NCBI GenBank assembly: GCA_029706075.1
Contig: JAINUG010000026.1
Coordinates: 6,404,674 to 6,468,673 of the forward strand
Direction of reading: 5' to 3'
DNA from: Aldrovandia affinis
Taxonomy: Eukaryota > Chordata > Actinopteri > Notacanthiformes > Halosauridae
DNA length: 64,000 nucleotides
In this document: positions 20,904 to 32,434 of the stretch, piece after piece
How the letters are laid out: each line of letters begins with the position of its first letter
Numbering within the stretch: position 1 is the first letter of the stretch
Notes under the pieces: generated by a model
Seen by the model: only the letters and a program-made list of their open reading frames with translations
Databases searched by the model: none
What the model was told of the DNA's origin: nothing
Program-made: the position numbers and the translations under genes

Positions 20904-23427
20904 ATACTCTCATTGTCACGAAATGGTGATCTACATCAAGTTTGATTAAGCCTTGATAAGGAAAAGTACAGTGCATAGTTTACCTTAACAGTTTTTAGAC
21001 CTCTGATTCCCCAGTCAAAAATTATATATTAAAATATTGATGAATATAACCAAATTATTATATCCATTGATCTATATACTGCTGGGGCTGGATAGAATAT
21101 ATACAATAAAAAATATAAATACAATTAAGCCAAGTCACCATGTTCCGTATTTCATTAGATTTTGGGGCTTTTTTCAAGCAATTATAGTTTTTACAGCTCT
21201 AGAAAATCAATAAACCTCACCTAAAAGGTGCTCCTTGCTTTTTTGTTTAGTCATTCCCTTTTGAGCACCTTTCATTTGATATAGAATATACACAACGCAC
21301 AAGCAATAATAAACTGTTATACTGGTCCTGTCTACGTACTGTGTGTAGGTCACTGTAATGCAAGTATATCTCTATTCAGTTAAATAAATCTAACATTGAA
21401 TGTGCAATTGTGTAAAATGACAGTTTATTATTATAAAACCGTGTGTTACAACTGTAGATGTGGGAAGGTGTACTATGTAGGCTTTATGAACAGCAGGTCC
21501 TTGTATTGATGCTTTCCGGAGATGGTGATGATAATAATGTTCACTTTTCAGTAAATACACAAAATGTGAACTAATTGAAGTCACTGTGACCTCTACTGGG
21601 TTTTTGGAGAACACTTTGGTATGCAGTGTGTTCTTTTGAGAAGTAGTTAAATCCACAAAATGGTCTCACTCAAAAATCAATTTTGTTAAAATGGTCTCTG
21701 TCACAATTTTTAAAATGGAAGGATCAGCGTTTTTTTTTTTTTTTTAATGGAACCCTGTAACTGTAGTAATGGTAAAAATGTTAATAATTGTTACATCCAG
21801 AACAGCCAGCATTTTCGGAGGAGGGAATGAAAAGTCAGGGTGACAAATTAAACCCGGGGAGAGTAGGAAAGAAGTACAATCAGAGCTTGTTATTCTTCTT
21901 GTTATGCAGCCGATACCGTCCGTCATTAGCGCCTGTCAGCCCAGGGCCCCAAAGAAGGATTGCGAGACAGAGCAGAAGTACGTCTGAGCGCACAGCGATC
22001 CGTCGCTGACAGGGAAGGTCACAATTCTCTGTAGCAGTTAACAGTAATGACTGAAAACTCCAAAGCTAATTGTCAAATCCCTTGTAATGGGATCATATGG
22101 GATGCTTTCGTAAGCAACGCTATAATGTATCTTCTGATCACAACTCTGAGAGAACCCATGAATAGGGTGGGAAAACATTTCCTGCATTCATGAGCATGTT
22201 ACCCCTTGCTGGTCGGACGACCACCTGTGGTGCCATTAATGAAAATGGCGGCACTGGTGCTGTTTTCCCTGGTTCTGAAGTCCCACTGTGTATGTGTTGT
22301 TTTCATTCCAGATCAGCATTTAATTAGTTAGCTTGGACTGAAGTGTTAATTGAGCGCTAATCTGTGTTTAGCATTGTAACAGGAAACTGGTGTTTGTCCA
22401 TTACGGAAAATAGAATACATCTGTTTATTATGATGTAGCATTTAAACTGCAAGTGCCTGTGGATTTTTACCTCGCATATTCCTTGTAGCCAAGGATGTGT
22501 GTACAGAGATTAATACGGATTTAGGAATTGCCCACATAAAACTTAATTACAGTCAAAGTCAGAATACTAACACACGCCTTGTAGTAAAATGCAAAAAGGA
22601 AATTTACATCTGCCCAAATCTCTGTAGTAAAGTTTTCTTGTCGCTTGGGGTCAGAATGCATGGATATTTTTATTTGGTGGGTTTCAGCAGTGATTAGTCA
22701 CTAGCTTTCAGATTCCTTGTCATTGGCTCCCAGGGTGTCCACATGGGATGAAAAAAATACTGCTCATATACATAGACTTTATGAATAAGATTGTCAATTC
22801 CTCTCCTTTAGTAACTCCTGAGTTATTTGCCCCATGCTTAACAAGTTATAAAAATAACATTTTCCCACTGTAGAGCTGGAACTTGACTGGCTCACTTTAG
22901 TTTCAGAGTGGCTTTCTATAATCTTTTTTCCCCTTTTTTGTCACACTGACCCATGTCAGCTCAGCCCACAAACCTACTTACAAGCGAGCCGTGGGCGGGG
23001 AAAAAAGGGCAAAAGTGACTCTACGGCAACGGTGACCCCATCAGTCATGGTGATTGGCAATCCGGCAGGTTTTTGCACAAATATCTCGAAATGGTTCCAA
23101 CTGTACGATCTGAACCACAAGAGGAACAGGCGCCTGAAGCCTGAAGGTCCTGGAAATAAGCACAGCTATTCTCCCTTAAAAAACAAGCACATCTGGACCG
23201 TTTACTCTTCAATGAATCGTTTTAACATACAGCTGCCAGGGGAGACGCGCTGAACGCATTGTGCACCAAGCTGCAATGTTGAAGGTGTGAATAATAAAGC
23301 TCTGTGATGCATGCAACTATGCAAGCATTTGACAAGGTCCCCTAGCAAATTCAAACATTTTTATGTTTTATATATGTATATATAAATATATATACGTACA
23401 GTATATGTACATACAGTATGTATGTAT
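20904..23427. other. Unassigned stretch with regulatory-looking segments
   Basis: No gene was found. The part 21780-22400 is less AT-rich, lacks repeat features and contains TAATTG/TTAATTGAGCGCTAAT-type homeobox-like motifs (near 22060 and 22352), as conserved non-coding elements often do. The 17-T run near 21730 is simple sequence. TATA-rich microsatellite sequence occupies about 23365-23425. Confidence 0.3.
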
Positions 23428-23720
23428 TGTGGCATCCTAAGGGGCAGTGCAAGGAAATGGCTGCTTGGTCCTTTAACTCTTGGGATCCACTAGAGCTAAA
23501 AAGAACTACAGTTCCCAGCGGCCTGCAGTCCCACACCTGGCTACCAGCTGAAGCACGTAAAGCAATGAGGATTGCTGGCAGCTGACGCCAATTTGGGAGG
23601 AGAGAGAGAGAGAGAGAACCCAGTGTATCGACTGGATTGCATGAAGACCTGGCCTAGATTACAGACAAAGACAAGGAGAAAAGGATTGTGGACTGGGTAC
23701 AGCTATAATTCAAGGGTTTT
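23428..23720 (+). mobile_element. 5' part of an LTR related to the one at 32439
   Basis: It begins TGTGGCATCCTAAGGGG and shares with the 32439 LTR the order: CTACAGTTCCCAGC (there CTACATTTCCCAGC), a CACACCTG block, AAAGCAATGAGGA, and an AGCTGA...GCC block. The resemblance fades after about 23600 and no 3' end is seen. A (GA)n run lies at 23601-23618. Confidence 0.55.
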
Positions 23721-23724
23721 GTAA

Positions 23725-24130
23725 AAAATATTGTATGAACCGTGTAGGAATTACAACCATTTTTATACATAGCCCCCCAATTTTAGGGGCTCAAAAGTAA
23801 TTGGACAAACTAACATAATCATAAATTAAATTATCATTTTTAATACAGTCCTTTGCAGTCAATGACTGCCTGAAGTCTGGAACCCATAGACATCACCAGA
23901 CGCTGGGTTTCTTCCCTTGTGATGCTCTGCCAGACCTTTACTGCCGCTGTCTTCAGTTCCTGCTTGTTTTTGGGGCGTTTTGCCTTCAGCAAGTGAAATG
24001 CATATTCAATTGGATTCAGGTAAGGTGATTGACTTGGCCACTGCAGAACATTCCACTTATTTGCCTAAAAAAAGTATTAGATTGCTTTCGCAGTATGCTT
24101 CATGTCATTGTCCATCTGCACTGTGAAGAA
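23725..24130 (-). mobile_element. Tc1-like element fragment, minus strand
   Basis: It contains the end region with the AATTTTAGGGGCTCAAAAGT block (the CCCCTAAAATT core recurs in a common teleost Tc1-like family) and the transposase C-terminus listed separately. The left terminus and the N-terminal half are missing. It adjoins a second Tc1-like family from about 24190. Confidence 0.7.
23847..24063 (-). pseudogene. Tc1-like transposase C-terminal fragment
   Basis: About 72 codons remain open on the minus strand. They include WPSQSPYLNPIEYAF, the block carrying the third catalytic residue (Glu of NPIE) of Tc1 DDE transposases, and the C-terminal SITREETQRLVMSMGSRL segment. The first two catalytic Asp blocks are absent, so there is no activity. 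The family assignment rests on the NPIE block and on the position of the tail. Confidence 0.8.
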
Positions 24131-24279
24131 AATTGGAAGAAAAACGGGAGAAAAATTAAATTAAATTCTCAAAAAAATAATAATAAATGCTTCTCCATAG
24201 AATGAAGGTGATCACTCAGAATGGCTTTGGGTTAGCCAGTGCTTAATTTGGGCAAAATGTCTTACTCAGAATCAGAGCC

Positions 24280-24652
24280 ATGGCGGCACGGTGGTGCAGT
24301 GGATAGCACTGTCGCCTCACAGCAAGAAGGTCTCGGGTTCGAATCCAGGCCGGGGGCCTTTCTGTGTGGAGTTTGCATGTTCTCCCCGTGTCCGCGTGGG
24401 TTTCCTCCGGGTACTCCGGTTTCTTCCCACAGTCCAAAGACATGCACGTTAGGCTAATTGGAGAGTCTAAATTGCCCGTAGGTATGAGTGTGTGAGTGAA
24501 TGGTGTGTGTGCCCTGCGATGGATTGGCGACCTGTCCAGGGTGTATTCCTGCCTCTCGCCCGGAACGCATGCTGGGATAGGCTCCAGCACCCCCCCGCGA
24601 CCCTGACCAGGAATAAGCGGCTTAGACAATGGATGGATGGATGGATGGATGG
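24280..24652 (+). mobile_element. tRNA-derived teleost SINE, copy 2, inside the hAT element
   Basis: Same family as 20077-20434, with A- and B-box Pol III motifs and a (GGAT)n tail. The 12-bp target duplication AGAATCAGAGCC is exact at 24268-24279 and 24653-24664. It entered after the hAT element had inserted and is the youngest layer of this nest. Confidence 0.93.
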
Positions 24653-24735
24653 AGAATCAGAGCCCCGGGCTCATAAATATCTAAAGTGCGACAACAGAGA
24701 GTATTTTAACAGACTTAACAGCCGATAAACAATTC

Positions 24736-24963
24736 GTGCCTTCAAGAGTGTTCACAGAGACATCAGGAGAACAAGTTACACAGCCCTTGAATGATCTCTT
24801 AACCGTTGTTAACACTGTAGCAATTTCCAGTGCAGAGTGCGAGAGAGGTTTCTCACAAATGAATCTAATCTGCACGTCAACAAGAACGTCTTTAAAAACA
24901 GCAACCATATCATCGCTCCTGTTTTTAACCCTTGTTGCTCCACCACTGGAAAGTTACCATTAG
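24736..24963 (+). pseudogene. hAT transposase C-terminal dimerisation (hATC) domain fragment
   Basis: The frame contains LLTVVNTVAISSAECERGFSQ followed by MNLICTSTRTSLKTATIS, the conserved hATC motif (ERxFSxMNxIxxxxRxxL). In intact proteins this lies at the extreme C-terminus and mediates dimerisation. The BED finger and catalytic core are missing because of the internal deletion. The open frame continues without stops to 24963, but it cannot act alone. Confidence 0.88.
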
Positions 24964-25330
24964 ACCAGAGGAAGGGACAGAAATGCAGCGACACAGAGGT
25001 AGGAAAAGTTTACCCTTATTCCTCCGGGGCAGGGGGCGCGTGTTTAGGGGAGGCGAGTTGAGCCCCGACATCTCTTATTTTACAAATTAAGCACTGGGCT
25101 TAGCCTTCTAAGGGGTTGAGTGGACCTTAACTGTGGCAGGAAAATGCACCCCACACCATAACAGAGCTGCCAGAACCCTTCATTTACTCCAGTGTTTCCT
25201 TTGTTTTGGAAGTTACCTTTATATAAACTTTTCAATAACATATGGCTTCCAACGGTGAATCACTCCAAACCAAAGGGATAATGGTCAGCACAGTCTTTGG
25301 ATGTTAGCACAGCTTTTAGCAAATGTTCGA

Positions 25331-27309
25331 AATTTAAATGAAATACTATACAATGCACAATATTAATCGTTAGCGGCCATCATGATGTAGATCACTCAAA
25401 CAAACTGCTGTGATCCTTGAACAACAGCTATCCAGGCAAACTGCTTGGAATTTCAATTTAACACAGGATTGATTTCTGACAAATATTTAATTTTTTTGTA
25501 ATAACGTAGTATCTGTGTGACCTACATGGTCCAAACCAACTGTGGGGCAATATATAACATGTGCACACAATAGCACATCTTTTCAATTTCCAGAAAATAA
25601 TTTGCTGAATCACTATCAATTTGTTTTTTGGTTGGGTCCACTTAGCCATACATTTATTTAAAATTCTATATCTATGGGTTTTAAATAGAGAATTTGAAAA
25701 AATCGGTAAATTGACATGCTGTGCTAATGCTATTACAATTATTTTATTGATTGGTTTGATTGAATCTGAATTAAATCTGGATTAGGCATGTTTGATTGAA
25801 TTGCCTGTCCTTATAGAGACTAAATTCATTAGACTGAAACCCGAACCCTAATTATAATTTTTTTCTGTGTTAGCCGATTCTCATTTCATACATTCTGTAC
25901 TACAAAATATGCATACAAATCCTCAAAAACCTTTTACTCACTTGTCATAATTTAGAATTGTTACATCAGTTAACCCCTTAACTGTCACTTCCTATTTTGT
26001 GCATTCACGCATATTTGGACCTACCAAAATATAACAGTTCATAGCTCAAGAACTGATGATGGCCACAGACTTCTAGTGAGTGGTGTCACCGGTGGTCTAT
26101 GTGTCCCAAAAGCTATCCAAGGTGGCCAAATTGTCCCATTGATTTCTATTCACTTCTGTGACACTTGATTACTATAAAACCTCTTTCTATCATCCAAACC
26201 ATTATGGATTGTTATTTTGCTCACAAAGCAGATACTAATGTGATCGCTCAAAGTGTCTCCTAATGTGGTAAATGATAATGCTAAATGCCTGTTGGTTACT
26301 TTTTACCATTGAAAAAAATAAAACTTCTGTTGTCCAATTCTTTAGTTTGATTTTGGTGTGTGTGTCTCATAGGCAACAACATGTTCTATTGTGATTCTCA
26401 GTGTCACAGAAATTAAATGAAATCTACTACTAAATACTGCAACTGCTGCCACTACTAGGCTACTAGTAAGATTATATCAATATGCCAGTATACAGCTACT
26501 ACTATTATATTATAACTTCTAAAACTACTACTACTATTACTACAGTTACTACAATGCCTGGCTTTTCAGCTAACTAAAGTTTGGAATGTTCAACTACTGT
26601 AGAGACATCGCTGTTGATTGATTGTGGAGCTGAAATCACCTAAGATCTCATCCAAAATTTGTAAGACTATTCGTATTACTATACTGAAGTACAGTGGTAA
26701 TCTGCCTATAACAATATTGCATAGCAAGAAGCATTGTCCTTGGCAGACAAAACTGGATATTCAGTAGACATGTCAAAATCTTAATAATGTCTTTGAGGCA
26801 TAGTGTCATGCTCAGGGTGATTTAATGAAAAGCATGGATGTGATTATTTAATGAAAATACATCTGATGTAATGATATAATGAAAGGGCATTGCATGTGAC
26901 AGTCGAATATATTTGACTAATCTATAATAATAAAATTCATTCATGGATGGGAATGGGTAGTCAAGGCCAGACCTTATTAAAACTATAATAAAATCTTAAA
27001 CAATTGAAAATTGATCTATTTATGGAGCCAAAGGTGAATTTCAGTCTTTATACATTGGCCATGGCTTTGAACTACGCATTTAATGTAGTTCGTTTTTGTG
27101 ACAAAACATTTTACTTTATGTGCATTAAGTTATAGGGGAGTTGTTTTGCATATTCTGCTTTGCATGCCAATTCATTCAAACCACAATTTTTTTGTTACAG
27201 ATTTCTTGTTGCACATTTGCACTTACATAAACATAAAATGGTTGCTACTGTTATATGTGTATTTAACTAAGCCACATTTTGTTGTTTAGGTAAGTGCTAT
27301 TTAACTTTA
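25331..27309. other. Unassigned AT-rich stretch
   Basis: No gene or classified repeat was identified. An imperfect (ACT)n microsatellite lies at about 26405-26560 (ACTACTACT/ATTACTAC). Confidence 0.3.
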
Positions 27310-27385
27310 ATTGTGAGGTATAATGGATTAGAAGGGCTGAATGACCTGTTCTTGTAAGGTTTTATGTTCTTATTCTTATGTTGTA
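27310..27385 (+). mobile_element. Possible LINE 3' tail
   Basis: GAAGGGCTGAATGACCTGTTC is followed by TTTTATGTTCTTATTCTTATG. This resembles the 3' end of teleost non-LTR elements that finish GGCCGAATGGCCTGTTCTC and (TTATGTTC)n. It is only a short fragment. Confidence 0.35.
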
Positions 27386-27939
27386 ACAAAGCAGCCTACT
27401 TGCACAGGTTTGAGGCCCTCTTAATGTAGAGAGAACATCCTGTAATTCCATGCTTTAATAAATTATTTTAAAAATGTATATTTTTTTCTCAAATTCAGGA
27501 CAAAGCAGGAGATTTGAATTTCATTATTAGTCTCCTATCTTATTACCGATATCAATCAGGAAATTAAGTTAATCTAAAACTAGTCCTGATACTATGTAAT
27601 TTTGTATGAGGCAGATTACTGGGGTATTTGCTAGATATTTATACGCTTCACTAAAACTAGTGCTGATACTATTTGCAGCTATTGCTGAAATTAGACTAAG
27701 CTTTGACTGCCCTTTTCTTTAATGGACTTTTTAAAAGGTCTTCTTCATTCAGCGGGTAATTAACACATGCGACACTAACAGTCAGGGCTTAATGAAGTTT
27801 TGTTTTTCTCTTTTGCATCCTGCTGATCCTGACATCGATGACAAATGACAATTTCCTCCTGTGCTCAAAGACCAGAGGCTTCTTAACAAACTGTCAAATG
27901 CGGGACTCTCGGGTGGCACATCCTACGTCTTCTATGAAA
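27386..27939. other. Unassigned stretch before a solo LTR
   Basis: No coding region was seen. The 27710-27900 part has lower AT content and a non-repetitive look (TAATTAACACATG and nearby), possibly a conserved non-coding element. This cannot be tested from one sequence. Confidence 0.3.
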
Positions 27940-27943
27940 ATAT

Positions 27944-28405
27944 TGTGGCAGGATCACGGGTGTGGGGTTTCCACGCAGCCATGATCAATAACAAAACCTC
28001 ATATGCAAAGGAAAACATTTGAAATGAACATATTTTATTAGGGGAAACTAACAAAGGGAAGGGGGAGAGAAATGTAAATGGTCGGGTTCCAAGTCGGGGT
28101 TCCCAAACGTTCAATAGTCCGTACACAAAACAGGTTTTCAAGACAATCCAGGTCATATCCAGTAATCCACAGTAATTTGCCCTTTAACACTCCCTCTCTC
28201 TCCAACGTGTTTCCCTTCGGTTACTTTGCCCTAAACAGCTGAAGGCAAGGCGCTTTTATTTCCCCCGGCCCATTCAAGCAAACGAGTGTCAGGTGTCTCT
28301 CTTCCGCTTACAATGCCAATCAAGGCATGGGGGTGGAGCCAGCGGGCCGCCAAATACCACCCCTCAATCATCGCCCCCCCGAGCTTCCTTCAGCCGGTTG
28401 CCACA
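27944..28405 (-). mobile_element. Solo LTR, minus orientation
   Basis: The 462-bp unit is bounded by TGTGGCA at its left edge and TGCCACA at its right edge, perfect 7-bp inverted termini. It is flanked by ATAT on both sides (27940-27943 and 28406-28409). Read on the minus strand it starts TGTGGCAACCGGCTGAAGG, has an AATAAA near 28253 and another near 28031, and ends CCTGCCACA. No internal retroelement sequence adjoins it. Its terminus resembles the LTRs at 23428 and 32439, but the bodies differ. Confidence 0.75.
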
Positions 28406-28409
28406 ATAT

Positions 28410-28775
28410 GAATGAATGATGCATTCACTGAGTCAAATGGCAATCATGACCAGGCCAGTACCCACTGTGTTGGCCACATAGTATGCCCAGGGAGAGAGAG
28501 TTTCAGTTAGCAGAGTTTCTCGTGCCTCATTGCGCCTTAGCAATTCATCTGGTCAGCATCAGGCAGCTACAGTTTGCTTACACCAGCTGTGCAATACGTG
28601 CAGTCATCTGGCACAATTACTGCACAGCTCAGCTGATGGACTGCAGAATGGGGAAAAAGCAGCAGCTGGCAGAATAGATGCTGGTCCAAATTGATGGAGG
28701 ATATGGCAGCAATGGGAGGGGTTGGGTTTACAAATAATTCGAAATCAGGCGAAAAGTAAAAATAAGAGATACAAA
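28410..28775. other. Spacer between solo LTR and Harbinger element
   Basis: No gene or repeat was identified. The open frame at 28483-28677 shows no domain. Confidence 0.3.
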
Positions 28776-30055
28776 GGGCCCTATTTTGGTGAATTAGGAT
28801 GGTGTCGGTAACGCAGATGCAAAGCGAAGACGGTGGCGCTTTAGGGTGTGTCTAACACAATTTAGGTAATTTTGTGATTTAGGACGATAGCGCACCTCCG
28901 GCGCAGTTGTAAAAGAGGTTGGATTAACTTTTAAAAAATACATGTGGGTGTGGTGGGGGTTTGGTTTCATAATGGCCAATCAGAACACCTATTTTCTATC
29001 CCTTTAAATACCAGTGCGTTAACGCTATAGCAAATTGGCGATTTCCTGACATGACAGTTTTGCGCGGCTGCTCCAGCAGCGCTTCTCAAAAGAGGAGAGC
29101 GAGGAGGTGCGGAAAAGTTGGTGCGCGAATCAGAGGGGGAAAACAAGGCGCACATTAATTTGTTATTTTCATGATTTGAGTTTATATTTTGAGACCTACA
29201 TTGATAAAAGAAAGTGTTTTATTTTACCATCTTTATTTCCTTATTTGTAGGCTTTCCAACTTAAAAAAAAAACAATGTTTCTTTTCTTCTAACTTAATGT
29301 CAGTGTTAAATGGAAAGCAATAAATAACAAACTCACAACTGCAACTAGGCCTGTTTCATTTATGTTCGTCATGCAGTAGGCCTACATGTGTCACCCTGGA
29401 GTGTGCATCACAAACCACCTGGATATTAACGGAGTGGACCCCCTTCAGATTCACATAAATGATACCGTGATCAGATGCACATGTGTGCAGACCCCAGGGA
29501 ATCCACATTGCGTATAAATATCCAGTTTAGCTCTCTGCTGGCTGTCGGGTGTAGGAAAAGTAATAAACTCATTTGCATGTTGGACAAGACTGGAAGAAAC
29601 TGCATGTACAGCCGAACTGATAGCCGTCTGGCAAACACCAGCTACCAAACCCATGTTACCCATGGATTGGACGATTTGCCTCAATGTGGGGGGAAATTCA
29701 CAATATTCACAAAACATTCTCATGTGATTTCAGATAACCTTATGTTCATATGTGCGCATCAATAAAGTTACCAAATTGCACAGAGCGCCAGCGTTTGCGC
29801 TAAGAGTTGGTCTAGTTGGATGTTAACACAAATGCATTATTTGACACCAAACTTGCATAGCACTGACTGTTTTCATAGTCACACCCCCTATTGCGCTGCC
29901 CAGTCCATAGTCGCGCAAACGCCTTCATTGCGCACCACGAAATTGCCAAACTCGGCGGCGACAGGAAATATTCCGTCTGCGACAGACCAAAAAAACTGGC
30001 AATTTGCCTGCGCTAGGGCATGACGCCGCTTAGCGCCGGCACGAAAATAGGGCCC
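28776..30055 (-). mobile_element. PIF/Harbinger element with GGGCCCTATTTT termini
   Basis: Left terminus GGGCCCTATTTTGGTG (28776-28791) and right terminus CACGAAAATAGGGCCC (30040-30055) are inverted repeats matching at 15 of 16. The 3-bp flanks are both AAA, the right length for a Harbinger duplication although the family's usual target is TWA. The 1.28-kb element carries a transposase fragment on the minus strand (29340-29723). Both ends are rich in GCGC/CGC motifs. Confidence 0.85.
29340..29723 (-). pseudogene. Harbinger (HARBI1-like) transposase fragment
   Basis: On the minus strand the frame has QTAISSAVHAVSSSLVQ then FITFP and CGFPGV, which match the HARBI1-type transposase segment before the first catalytic Asp. 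The expected GCIDGTH block is damaged: only a THVHLI-like remnant follows GFPGV. After a frameshift near 29450 the frame resumes KGVHSVNIQVVCDAH, which contains the second-Asp block (CDA). The third catalytic region and the helix-turn-helix end are missing. It is clearly inactive. Intact Harbinger elements also encode a Myb-like protein, of which I see no trace. Confidence 0.8.
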
Positions 30056-30058
30056 AAA

Positions 30059-31330
30059 GTTTGCAACAATACATTTTAACTGAAAATTTAATGGAAGCAT
30101 TTTTTAAATCTTCATCAACATAGTTTGGTGAATCCAGCAATTAAGAAAAATGTACTTACGTACTGTAAAGTATTTTTCCTTCAATATCATTATTTTTTCT
30201 CAAATGTATGAACTACATGGAAATGCAGTCAGTGCACTGTGTCGCAAAGATGGGAAGTAGGAGAGTAGGTGAGCGTCCATTGGAGACGGCGATGCCACTC
30301 TTTAGAATCAGTACAACATGCTGATCAGCACCTGGGTCTTCCACAGAGCTGTGCGGATAGGAACAATCATTTTTGGACGTCTGCAGCAGACTACCTCCAT
30401 TACATACACATTGTCCTAGTATATTCAAAGACACAGACTGTTTTAAATTCAGCCGTTATCGCTGCATACACCCACATGTAATCATACTGATTGATTTTTA
30501 AGTAGGCTACTGCTTTAAGGTGAGACACTACAGGTGAATAGGGAAAAAAATAATGAAAATATTGCCATGAAACTTTGCCAGTTGATTACTTACATAATTA
30601 CGAAAATGTTTTGTATTACAAGTTTTCTACAAATGTATATTTAAATATGCAAATTAGGCAGCATCTCATTTGATATGCATACATTTGCATATATTTAAAA
30701 AACCAAAATCTAGATATTGGATAAAGCCAGACTTAAAATGTTTATTCCATTTTGACAACATATTAGAGACAAAAATATTTACAGAACAGATTTTTTTCAT
30801 TTTATAAATCAGAAAATACTATGTACAGGTATTAAAAATGTGTTTTCGGCATGTTTTTAAGAACAAAATGTATAAAACATCTGTAAATTAGCAATTTATG
30901 AAAAAATTATTTTGTAATAGCCTTCAGAATAGTGGTAAGAATGCATATGGAACGTTGTGTGCATGTAAGTGCTCTAGAAGTTGAGATTTCTGGTTCAGAG
31001 TATTGAAAAAAACTAATTTTGAGAGAATTGACATTAAAGATAGATATTGTGAATTCATATATTAACTGACCAGTAATTACTGTTTATAGCAACAATTAAA
31101 TCACATCCCCCAATTCCATATTACACTCCTGAACATATCTAAACTGTAAAGATACTTGTTGGATTATATTAAGTTCAACTAAGAAGCACTAATTGCACAC
31201 TTTATTATTCTGTGTCATGGGACTGTGATATACAATACTGTATACGTACGTATACAATAAATAGCAGGGTTGTGGAGTAGCTTAGATTTTTTTGTAATAA
31301 TAATAATAATACATTACATTTTTAATAAAA
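30059..31330. other. Unassigned, strongly AT-rich stretch
   Basis: No gene and no paired termini were found. A (TAA)n run lies at about 31296-31311. Confidence 0.3.
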
Positions 31331-31334
31331 TTAT

Positions 31335-32010
31335 TTAATATAAAATTATTTGAAGTAGCTTTGCGTGACACATTGTTTGCCTGACGCTATCTACCTCTAA
31401 TCTCTTCACTACTATACCCGTTACTCTTCTGTATCTCTGACATTTCTTCAGGTGGAGTGATGGAATAGCTAACACTTTACTAATCTTCCTTACGGCAGCA
31501 TATCTCAGTCCTAACTCATGTGCTAATAGGACTATTCTGACGTTAACATCAAACGCTACATCGCTCCTGGTCAACTCCTGAAGACGTGATTATGGGATCA
31601 CGCCATTCTCTTCCTGTTTGCATTCGCTACATTCTAACATGACTGCTACAAAACCAAGGGTTTTGGGGTTTCTATATTTATATGTAGACCGATTCCCATG
31701 CAATTTAGATATAGCAATTCATCCAGCAGCTCATTCAAATGCGACACATGCATTATAAGCCACAGTTGTGTGGCTGGTCGTCCGGGGGTTTCCCCATTTC
31801 GTCAATTTTGCGCCTTGAGGCACTGACAGCTGGTGACTTTCTGGCAGAATCATCATCAGGTTTAGGATGGCAGTTACTTTCCCTGTTAGATATTCTTCTT
31901 CTGGCAGTAGCTAACTGATTACGTCTGTTTTGAGTGGCTTTTACACAAATTTGAGGTGTTTTTCCAATTTTTATTGATTGGTCTCTCGGTTTCGCAGAAC
32001 ACTAATGTGG
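31335..32010 (-). pseudogene. Possible Mutator-like transposase N-terminal relic
   Basis: On the minus strand, broken frames give RRNQLATARRRISNRE with SPAVSASRRKID upstream (about 31950-31800). The later frame FDVNVRIVLLAHELGLRYAA precedes an IPSLH...Y block (31560-31400). The FDVN-R-VLA-x-E-G order and the basic SAS-K-stretch recall the Mutator-like transposase domain proteins of fish and arthropods. Several stops interrupt it. The call rests on weak sequence memory, and no termini were located. Confidence 0.33.
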
Positions 32011-32434
32011 AAGTGCTGAATACATCACGTGATGCTTTTTAGCTAATCACATCATCAGAAATGGCCTTAAGGCTTTATTAGCCAATGGGATTTCATAAAG
32101 TAGCATTTGTTTGTTCACCAATTGTCATGACTATAAGGAAAATGACCATATATTGATCTGCTAACATTACGCTATAGAGAACAAGCTTTACAGCAATGTA
32201 AAATTGCACTGCATGGTTTTTTCAAACATCGCGGAGCCATACCTCACTCAAAAATGCTAATATTTGCTAAAGTTAGGATACATTTGTGGATGTAAGTAGA
32301 ACAAATGTAACAAAATAAACATATTTATGTGCAGTTTGGCCATTTTTATGATATCAGTGTTAAAGACATGTTGACGAGTGGAAGCAAAAACTGCATTTTT
32401 GCCTGCCGTGTCTCGCCTTAAATTGTGACAGTTT
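32011..32434. other. Unassigned stretch before the split LTR
   Basis: No gene or repeat was identified. Confidence 0.3.

Larger units (their letters stand above)
24237..25096 (+). mobile_element. hAT element with perfect 14-bp TIRs
   Basis: The left terminus CAGTGCTTAATTTG (24237-24250) and right terminus CAAATTAAGCACTG (25083-25096) are perfect inverted repeats. The flanks GGGTTAGC (24229-24236) and GGCTTAGC (25097-25104) match at 7 of 8 positions, the expected 8-bp hAT duplication. The element is internally deleted: only a 5' stub and the 3' part encoding the hATC dimerisation region remain. A SINE is inserted at 24280-24652. Confidence 0.9.
24190..25330 (-). mobile_element. Second Tc1-like element, split by a hAT element
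   Basis: Left piece 24190-24236 (GGTGATCACTCAGAATGGC) and right piece 25097-about 25330 belong to one Tc1-like family. The right piece, read on the minus strand, encodes a broken GSGSVMVWGAFSW-like motif, the segment before the second catalytic region of Tc1 transposases. A hAT element with an 8-bp duplication lies between the pieces. A further copy of this family is at 46605-46980. The outer ends could not be located. Confidence 0.65.
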
